Shown piece by piece: positions 57,701-64,000 of a stretch of DNA of 64,000 nt. Origin of the DNA: Vigna angularis. Taxonomy: Eukaryota > Streptophyta > Magnoliopsida > Fabales > Fabaceae. The stretch is from NCBI RefSeq assembly GCF_016808095.1, contig NC_068974.1:1860001-1924000 (forward strand), in the 5' to 3' direction. Each line of letters opens with the position of its first letter. Within the stretch, counting starts at the first letter, position 1. A program made the translations under genes and the position numbers. The notes under the pieces are model-generated. The model was not told the origin of the DNA, ran no database searches, and saw only the letters and a program-made list of their open reading frames with translations.

Positions 57701-59315
57701 GCGTCATGATCAAGAAGCAAGACGCGCCCTCCATAATATCTTCTTTTAGCTGACCGAGCGTTACTGAAAGTACTTCATCTTCTTCACCAGGAAAAATTAA
57801 TTCCTTCGCTCCACAATCAATAAGAATGCGATTGGCAGCCAACCAATCCATTCCTAAGATCACCTCCAAACCTTGAAGAGGTAAGCAGATGAGGCTAACC
57901 TTAAACTTACGTCCCTCCACTTCTATAGGACACTTGACGCACATAGTGGACGTCCTAACCTCACCAGCTGCTGGGGTAGACACCACCAGATCACACAACA
58001 TCTCACTCACTTTTAATCCCAGTTTTTCAACACACGCCTTCGAGATGAAGGAGTGCGTTGCCCCCGAATCAAACAAAGCAGAGCATGATCTACCATACAG
58101 CATGCATTCACCAATTACAAGGTTACCTGAGCTCGCTGCCTCCGCGCTCGTTATAGCATATACTCGCCCACTTGCTTGGGCTCGTCCTCCTCTCGCCTGA
58201 TTCCTTCCAGCATTGGGTGGCCTCATCACCGCACGCCCACTTATATTGCACTCATGATCCGAGTGTCCGTTTCTCCCACAACTATTACAGTGCTTGACTC
58301 CCACCAACTGAGGGCATGAAGACCTATAATGTGGCCCTCCACACCGGAAACAAACAACACCTCCCTGCCCAGACTGTCCGACAGGAACTACTGCATGAGA
58401 TCCGCTCGTCTGAGAAGACTGATTTGGACGAGCGTAAGGAGGTCTCCTCTGTACAGCACCTCCCCTGGACACGATTGGTCCTCTACTCACTTGTTGCGAC
58501 CTCTTCTGACGTTCCGCTTCTGCCATGTTCCTCTCCAAAACCTTGGCTCTCTCAACCATAGCAGGGAACGTTCGGATACACAAACTGGATATCAACACTT
58601 TCAAGTCGCTCCGCAATCCGTTTTCAAACTTTCTACACTGCCATACTTCACTTGTGGCCATGGTATTGAATCTGACGAGATGCTTGAACTTATTGGTGTA
58701 TTCGGAAACAGACATACCTCCTTGAACCAGTTGTAGAAATTCTACCTCCTTCGCAAACCGAACGCTGTCCGGAAAGTATTCTTCATAAAACTTAGCCCTA
58801 AACACTTCCCAAGTGACCGGCTGTCGTGCGTCTGCGAGAATGGCTCTCGCGCTCGTCCACCAATGACTTGCTTCTCCCGTCAACAGATACTCCGCGTACG
58901 CTAATCTATTCTCATCTGGGCATCTCTTGGCATTGAAAATTTTCTCTATATCCCTTAACCATTGATCTGCTTCATCTGGGAGACCCTTCCCACTGAACTT
59001 AGCCGGATGGTGTTGGAGAAAACTCTCCAAGCTCCATTCAGCATTTGGTTGGGCAGCGTTTGAAGAGGATGCTCCAGACGCACCTCTAGTTGCTGCAAGT
59101 ATCTCCATCAACTGCCTCTGCGTGGTCTCAGAATTTGCACGAGAGGACTCCAAGCTCTGCATAGCAGCTTGGTTTTGCTGCATCAGAGTGGCGTTTTGCT
59201 CCATGAGGGTCGTATTTTGTTGCTGTAAGCGGTCTATCACCGTCTCCAACAACCTAGCGTTGTTGGACGCATCAGGTTCGTTAGGCTGCGGGGGAGGAGG
59301 GAGTCTAGGTGCCAT
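54708..59315 (-). CDS. Intact gag-pol polyprotein of a Tekay/Del-like Ty3/gypsy chromovirus, 1535 residues
   Basis: One open frame from the ATG at 59315. It contains gag (about 95-270) and two zinc knuckles (C322-C334 and C343-C356). Protease has DSGA at 416-419. Reverse transcriptase (about 600-800) has catalytic FIDD at 747-750. RNase H keeps D896, E933, D958 and D1001. The integrase zinc finger is H1110/H1116/C1146/C1149, and the integrase core D1179, D1240, E1276 has 35-residue spacing. A GPY-type region (about 1412-1425) and a C-terminal chromodomain-like stretch (about 1484-1520, [16 protein letters not shown]) follow. This order and the C-terminus fit the Tekay/Del chromovirus lineage. 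All core catalytic residues are present and no stop or shift was seen, so the copy may be competent. Its 3' LTR tip, however, is replaced by other sequence. Confidence 0.95.
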   Translation of the reverse strand: MAPRLPPPPQPNEPDASNNARLLETVIDRLQQQNTTLMEQNATLMQQNQAAMQSLESSRANSETTQRQLMEILAATRGASGASSSNAAQPNAEWSLESFLQHHPAKFSGKGLPDEADQWLRDIEKIFNAKRCPDENRLAYAEYLLTGEASHWWTSARAILADARQPVTWEVFRAKFYEEYFPDSVRFAKEVEFLQLVQGGMSVSEYTNKFKHLVRFNTMATSEVWQCRKFENGLRSDLKVLISSLCIRTFPAMVERAKVLERNMAEAERQKRSQQVSRGPIVSRGGAVQRRPPYARPNQSSQTSGSHAVVPVGQSGQGGVVCFRCGGPHYRSSCPQLVGVKHCNSCGRNGHSDHECNISGRAVMRPPNAGRNQARGGRAQASGRVYAITSAEAASSGNLVIGECMLYGRSCSALFDSGATHSFISKACVEKLGLKVSEMLCDLVVSTPAAGEVRTSTMCVKCPIEVEGRKFKVSLICLPLQGLEVILGMDWLAANRILIDCGAKELIFPGEEDEVLSVTLGQLKEDIMEGASCFLIMTHEDRESADENFERSSNKCTEGRTVVDEFQDVFPEEIPGLPPVREVEFTIDLVTTAAPISVQPYRMAPAELVELKKQIEELMEKQFIRPSVSPWGAPVLLVKKKDGSSRLCIDYRQLNKLTIKNKYPLPRIDDLLDQLHGATVFSKIDLRSGYHQIRVKEDDIQKTAFRSRYGHYEYVVMPFGVTNAPAVFMDYMNRIFRPYLDKFVVVFIDDILIYSKTQAEHEEHLRAVLSVLREKELYAKLSKCEFWMKEVQFLGHIVSAGGISVDPAKVRAVRDWERPRSVTEVRSFVGLAGYYRRFIEGFAKIVAPLTQLTRKDQPFTWTALCEERFQELKVKLTSAPVLVIPDTSKPFEVYCDASHQGWGCVLMQERRAVAYASRQLRIHERNYPTHDLELAAVVFALKIWRHFLYGSTFQVFSDHKSLKYLFDQKELNMRQRRWLEFLKDYDFKLLYHPGKANVVADALSRKVVYMSSMMVRELSLVESFRDLRLQFELEPNRIKCCNLRISSNVFDRIWMKQREDEKLLEILSALGTDQAKHFNAGTDGMLRYMGRTCIPNDGELKRIILEEAHHSRLSIHPGMTKMYQDLRKSFWWPGMKSDIARFVTSCLTCQRAKAEHLRPGGLLQPLEIPEWKWDSISMDFVTHLPRTVRNHDSIWVIVDRLTKSAHFLPVNLKMSMTNLAKLYIKEIVRLHGVPSSIISDRDTRFTSRFWQSLQGELGSRLQMSSAYHPQTDGQSERTIQTLEDLLRTCVLDHLGAWDEVLPLVEFTYNNSFQASIGMAPFEALYGRKCRTPLCWFQEGENVLTGPELIQQTTEKVKQIQERLKTSLSRQKSYADKRRRPLEFAAGDHVFLRLNPITGVGRVVRPKKLSPKFIGPYQILKKIGPVAYELALPPQLSNLHPVFHVSQLRKYIANPSHVLELEDIQLLPDRTLELQSVRIEDVRTKLYKGKDVRLVKVVWDAKTGDSTWEVESAMKDLYPNLFLGESLIFEVKNFCR

Positions 59316-59454
59316 TCGTTCTCTGGATACAGAGAAAAACGAGCGTTAGATATGTCCAAGAGTTAAATAACAATAACTCATTAAACATGCAATAAGCACA
59401 CAGCAAAAACACAGTGCACTCATAACCCTACAACATCCTTAAGAGAACAAAACT

Positions 59455-59466
59455 GCTCTGATACCA
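59455..59466 (-). other. Primer-binding site, initiator-Met tRNA type
   Basis: Minus-strand TGGTATCAGAGC, complementary to the 3' end of plant initiator methionine tRNA, four bases inside the 5' LTR end. The region 59316-59454 between it and the ATG is a short non-coding leader. Confidence 0.9.
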
Positions 59467-59470
59467 CTAA

Positions 59471-61926
59471 TGTAACATCCCAAAATATCATAATTACCAT
59501 AAATCAGGATTAATTACAATTAACAGTACAGTAAACAGTCTTTAAGATTTAACAGAGCTCAAGGGCCAAAGCCGAACGGCTACAGTACAAAACAACGAGC
59601 GTTTCAGAGAAACAGGAAAATAAATCAGAACGAACGGTTTTACAAAAGAAGTAACCGAACGTCCAAAAATGAGCTAAGGTCTACAACCTAACATCTACGA
59701 GCGCTTCTAAGGCTCGGCCTTTACTTCAACTTCCACCAGATTGGCATCGTCCAAATTTTCTTCTTCCAGCATTTCTTCAAGGGATGCACCACCATCTGCT
59801 CACATCCACAACGGATGATCATTGCAAGACAGGACGAACGTACATGGACAGCAGACAACACAATGGAAAAACGAAAGGGTAAGCTTACGTAATTTAAATT
59901 CATACTTCAACATTTTTATTCAAACCATCATACAATCAACTCATATACGCATAACATCAATCAAGCATAAATATACTAATGCTAGACCGACCGTCCGGAC
60001 TGTATGAATCTGTGTAGTTACAAGCGTCCTTGCACCCGAGTGATGTAGCAACTGGGATACACCAAACAGCTGCCACTCGAGGTAAGTCCGTTCTTACGTC
60101 GCCCATGTTAACTTATGGACTAAGGACCTCCTGCCGTTCCCACACATGAATACCCCCTTCTACTTGAAGAGGCGTATCACGGAACATCAGGATGGACAGC
60201 GAGTCTTAACTTATCCACAGTCATACTTTACCAAATTTCAATATTCCATATAAAAGTCAGAGTCGTTCCTCCTTGGAACGCTCGTTCAAATGTCAATATC
60301 ATAACTTCATTTCTTAAATCGTTCGCACACCTTAACTCTTTCATTAATTCACATTTTCATTCTAGGTTCCACTTTCATAAAAAGACGAACGTTAATTAAC
60401 TGTATGGACGAACGTTAATTAACTGTATGGACGAACGTTATTAAAAATCAACTACTTATTCAATTGTACGAGCGCTTGATAGAAGACTTTGCGCGATTTT
60501 AGAACGATCGTTCGATATAAGGCCGAACGATATAAAAAAAACGAACGCTCGACATAAGGCCAAACGCTATCATAGACGAACGCTTGACATGAGGTCGAAC
60601 GTTATCAAAGACGAACGCTCGACATGAGGTCGAACGCTCTTACAGACGAACGCTCGACATAAGGTCGGACGCTCTCAAAGACGAACGCTCGACATGAGGT
60701 CGAACGCTCTCACAGACGAACGCTCGACATGAGGTCGGACGTTCTCACAGACGAACGCTCGACATAAGGTCGAACGCTCTCAAAGATTTAAATAGGGACG
60801 CTCGTTCACGAGCAGAATTCTTTCCAAATGAAGGAATCCCATTCTAAGTTATTTTAAGAGGAAACCGAACGGTTTAAGACCGTACAGTGACAAGCGTCAT
60901 TTATCAAAGGCATGATTTAAGTGCAGATTTCTCAACCTTAACAAATTCCAGATTTCAACAATTTAACTTATACTTTATACTTCAAATGAATCTCAAATTG
61001 ATGAACTTTATACTTTCACTTCCAGATTAATTCATATTCAATAATCAACATATTAACAATTCATACATTATAGTATTCATCCATCACTCATACGTTTCAA
61101 CCAGCATGCAGTTCAACAACCCAGAAATCATATCAGCAAACATCCATAACAGCACAACAGGGTTCGTTCATGCAGATCCAGAAAAACACGTATACAGAAA
61201 TTTCATACAGACAACCCACATCATGCTTTCATACACTCATACACGTATAAATTTAAATATATGTAAGCTTCCCTTACCTGGATAGCAGTGTACTTCCAAC
61301 AACAAGATTTTAGGGTTTCCTCTAACCACGTCTTACACCCAGGTTTCGCTCAACAGTTCCCACGTAAATCTAAGACACCAAAAATCAACATAATTCAGAC
61401 CTAGAACTCATGCATGCAACCAAAACTAGGGTTCGCATGAAACCAGAGGAGACGACGCTTAGAAAGGAAAACTTACCAGTTCCGATCCAAGTTCTGTTCG
61501 GTCCAAATGAAAGATCACAGCTGGACGAACGTTCCTATGGTTCTGGAAAGTGAATCGGAGAAGAAGAAGATGAGTTACAGAAGAGAGAAGGGCAACTGGT
61601 TTTAGAGAGAGATCAGAGAAAATGGAAGGTTTGGTTCTGAGGAAGAAGACGAGTGATGCAGGTGAGCGGAAGGGTTTTCGAAAAATCATTTTTGGTTCCT
61701 TCCAATTCCAGACGAACGAGCGTCTCACTTTCGGACACCTGCACCTCCACTCAGACTTCCAAAACTTCCATCGTGACAAGTGGCGTTCATGCAGGCAGCG
61801 TTCAGCGCGCAATTAATGCCTGGGACGTGTGGCGCGGCTCATTTATGGAAGCAACTAGGTGATTCATCAGCTAAATTAATACTGATTTGACACCTAATTA
61901 CGTTTCTAGTTTACCGGGATCTCACA
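59471..61926 (-). mobile_element. 5' LTR of the chromovirus, 2456 bp, complete
   Basis: On the minus strand it runs TGTGAGATCCCGG...GGGATGTTACA. It has the same tandem array as the other LTR copies (60540-60785). Near the right end (61459-61816) long frames exist on both strands in all three LTR copies, but they lie in the untranslated leader region and carry no known domain. Flanking sequence at 61927 belongs to family Y. Confidence 0.93.
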
Positions 61927-62215
61927 CATTTGGTTAAATATCATGGTTGTTTTGAGTTTTTTCATGTAAATTTTTATAGTCAATTGAATCCAGATAATTG
62001 AATCTAGATATGTAACTAATGAATTGTAGTTGTAGTTTCAAAACCATATTATGAAAGGATAAAATCTTAATCTAAAATGTTAAAATATAATTCTTTCATA
62101 ATATGATTTATAAAATTGAAATTACAAACCATTAGTCACATGGATTCAATTGATTTTAAAAATATTACGGAATTAGAATTAATCTATCATGATATTTATT
62201 TAAAACATGTGACTT
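61927..62215 (-). repeat. Family Y, copy interrupted by the chromovirus
   Basis: Reverse complement of 40801-41070. The match begins exactly at the LTR boundary (CATTTGGTTA), showing where the insertion landed. The other half of Y is not found beyond 49848 or in the palindrome spacer. Confidence 0.8.
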
Positions 62216-62299
62216 TAAGAGTCTTACAAGGGGTAGAAAAATAGATCTCTTCGTCTTTAAGAGACTGAGATTCAAGTGACGCCTTTTTCTCTTCCGAGG

Positions 62300-62840
62300 G
62301 GTAGAAAGGGATGAATTTCTCGCCTGTTAGGTTCTAGGTCATGCTAAGTTTAGAGTTAGTGTGAGTAGCTTGAGAAGCAGGGGACATAGGTCCAAAGCTG
62401 TGGTGGAGGACCACTCGAATTGTCCTGGTTGTTAAACAAGAATGGTGCGGTGAAATTTTCAAGAAAACATATGTTTATAGAGATGGTTGGTACTGGCCGA
62501 GGTGCCTTAGAGGACAAGTTGTGTAAAGCTAATGAGTTGATCATGATTCCTTATAAAGGGGATGCATGGATTGTCATTGTATTGCTTGTTATATTTTTAT
62601 TATGTATTGGCGTTGTATGATATGATATGAATGTGGTAAAGACTTAACATCTGAGATATAAGTGTTGTATTGGTGATTGAGGTTTCTTATGTTAGCTCAC
62701 CTATACATTTGTTTGTTTTGTTTATGTATGTGACAATGATCGTATAATGTATAATGTGTGTTATACGGGAGTTCAGATAAGTATGCAAATGTTGTTGGAG
62801 CAATGTGATTGACAAGAGAGGGGTTTACAATAGGAGTTTA
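62300..62840 (+). mobile_element. Degraded LTR-like fragment
   Basis: The module TTAGCTCACCTATACATTTG ... GACAATGATCGTATAATGTATAATG ... GTTATACGGGAGTTCAGAT parallels the LTR fragment at 43810-43910. No coding potential or termini identified. The frame at 62420-62620 has no known domain. Confidence 0.45.
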
Positions 62841-63240
62841 TCTAAAGTTTTAAGTTTAATCATTTCGGAGGTCCCTATTCATGCAGAATCATCTCAAATA
62901 GGTACTTGCATTTTTTTTAGCTCAATTAAGTCCCTGTTTCTGTAAAATTGAATCAATTGGAACCTTGCCGTTAATTTCAGTGGATGATGTTAAATTTATT
63001 GTGTCACGGCATGTTGACCAAGTAATTAATTCTGATGTGGCACACTCATATATTAATGACGAGGGGTTTGTAATTTTTAAATGAAAGAAATTTGGGGTCG
63101 CGTGGTGCTACGTCGTTCTCCGCTTCCTCTCTTCCCTCCAGCAAGCCTTCCATTCTCTCTCTGTCATCCACACACTCGCAGCCCTCAATTTCCATAGGGA
63201 CAAGGATAATTATGAGTTTCTCCGAGAATCGTTTGTAGCC
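62841..63240. other. Non-coding sequence before the right-edge gene fragment
   Basis: Contains a GGTCCCTATT...AAGTCCCTG pair, reminiscent of a dispersed plant repeat. From about 63090 a pyrimidine-rich stretch (TCCGCTTCCTCTCTTCCCTCC) could be a 5' UTR. Nothing firmer can be said. Confidence 0.3.
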
Positions 63241-63954
63241 ATGGAACTTAGGAATTCTGATTACTACCATGGGAAAGATGAATTTGGTAAAGCAAGAGGT
63301 CCAAATGAAAGGAACTTAGACTCTTTGAACAAATATGATTTAGGGCATTCTGTTGAATATGGTTTAGCAGCTGATATTGATCGGGAAAGATTTTGTGTGC
63401 CTCAAGGTTATGAGTCATATGATCACATGTAGGAACCATATCTCTAGGAGTAGCACAGGAAGGCTTCGACCCATTTAGACAGAAGGACTCGTCGCAGATC
63501 TGGTAGTCTTGAAAATGTTGAGGTCTCAGATCTTCGACATCACTTATCCAAGCGCAAAAAGGTCAATGGTTTGAAATCTGTTGTTAGTCATGATTATGCC
63601 CTTGAGGGTCATGGTGAAGAACAAAGTCATCGATCGTTCTCTCGAAAGGACTCACTTCAGTTACCTCTGAATGAGAGCTCCCTCGGTAATCGCTTCCGTG
63701 GTAGAATAAAACTTCCAGCAAATGCCAGAGCTGGAGGCAGAGCTGATATAGACTCGGGCAATGGCAAATCATCTAATATTAAAAATGAAGAAGTTACCAA
63801 TGGCTCAGATCCTACCCAGATCACGAAGACACAAAACGATGTGTTGTCTGAGATCAAGGAATATGTCAAAAATCAAAATAATGAAGAATCCAAGGTTAAG
63901 GTCACTGATGCAATTGGAGGAGAGAATATGCCTTCGAAGTTCCCACCGAATTGA
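63241..63954 (+). pseudogene. Broken copy of an unidentified charged nuclear-type protein
   Basis: A single plus-strand frame from the ATG at 63241 to a stop at 63952 would encode about 237 residues, but it has three TAG codons close together (63430, 63445, 63451). It is rich in charged and Ser residues, with HHLSKRKKVNG and NRFRGRIKLPANARAGGRADID. The RGRIKLP motif occurs in some plant CCCH zinc-finger-like proteins; that link is weak and no zinc finger is visible. The lack of introns and the stops suggest a retrocopy or captured fragment. The final 46 bases of the window carry no separate feature. Confidence 0.5.
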
Positions 63955-64000
63955 ACGCCTTCCTCTATGTCTTCTTCCCATCCACCGCCACTGCCCTCTC

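Noticed and set aside
51767..60007. Repeated 60-61 residue ORFs (51767-52053, 52496-52782, 59721-60007)
   Set aside because: The same LTR segment seen three times in two orientations; no family resemblance and located in LTR sequence.

Overview
The window is nuclear DNA from a flowering plant, most likely a papilionoid legume near Vigna or Phaseolus. This is inferred from intron-poor CDR1-type aspartic protease genes, AT-rich spacers, plant Ty3/gypsy and CACTA/Mutator-type elements, and repeats of a legume style (TAATCGATTA, GAACGCTCG and CACTACAAGAAA motifs). No bacterial operon, CRISPR array, tRNA or rRNA was seen. Four host genes are well supported: three atypical aspartic proteases (2394-3671 minus, 25433-26713 minus, 32546-33835 plus) and a two-exon proline-rich secreted cell-wall protein (30079-30944 plus). 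A short ORF resembling the N-terminus of a MuDR transposase (38875-39297 minus) has its own TATA box. A broken gene fragment sits at the right edge (63241-63954). Most of the rest is transposon sequence.

The left half is a tandem segmental duplication. Copy A (about 1545-8525) and copy B (about 14093-28050) each carry a protease gene, its promoter, its downstream flank and part of one old Tat-like gypsy element. The copies serve as each other's empty-site controls, so later insertions can be read exactly. Copy A has a MITE-like insertion 165 bp upstream of the protease ATG (3836-7469, TTTAGTT duplicated). That MITE was hit by a 3.3 kb Mutator-like element (4023-7317, perfect 9-bp duplication TTTATCTTT) full of hairpins. 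Copy A also lacks about 7 kb of gag-pol that copy B keeps. Copy B has a small CACTA element downstream of the protease (21731-25156, duplication ATT). A solo LTR sits in the CACTA element (21753-24173, TATAA), and a related solo LTR in opposite orientation sits in that one (22471-23780, ACGGT). The copy-B protease keeps an open frame but has lost its second catalytic aspartate (Asp to Gly). The separate plus-strand protease keeps both catalytic motifs.

Between the two copies (8627-13210) lie a diverged chromovirus-type LTR with long tandem arrays of CGAACGCT-type motifs and another LTR-like block. Both interrupt the region upstream of the old element's antisense ORF.

The middle (33.8-49.8 kb) is AT-rich and holds LTR fragments plus three unnamed dispersed families, here called W, X and Y, which recur in inverted orientation. 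One X-related locus (37795-38225) is a continuous hairpin of about 430 bp with almost no loop.

The right part holds a complete, apparently young Tekay/Del-like Ty3/gypsy chromovirus on the minus strand. It has a 1535-residue gag-pol frame without stops, an initiator-tRNA-Met type primer-binding site, a 2456-bp 5' LTR and an almost identical 3' LTR. Its 3' LTR faces a third LTR copy in opposite orientation, giving a palindrome with 2393-bp arms and a 68-bp spacer (49848-54701).
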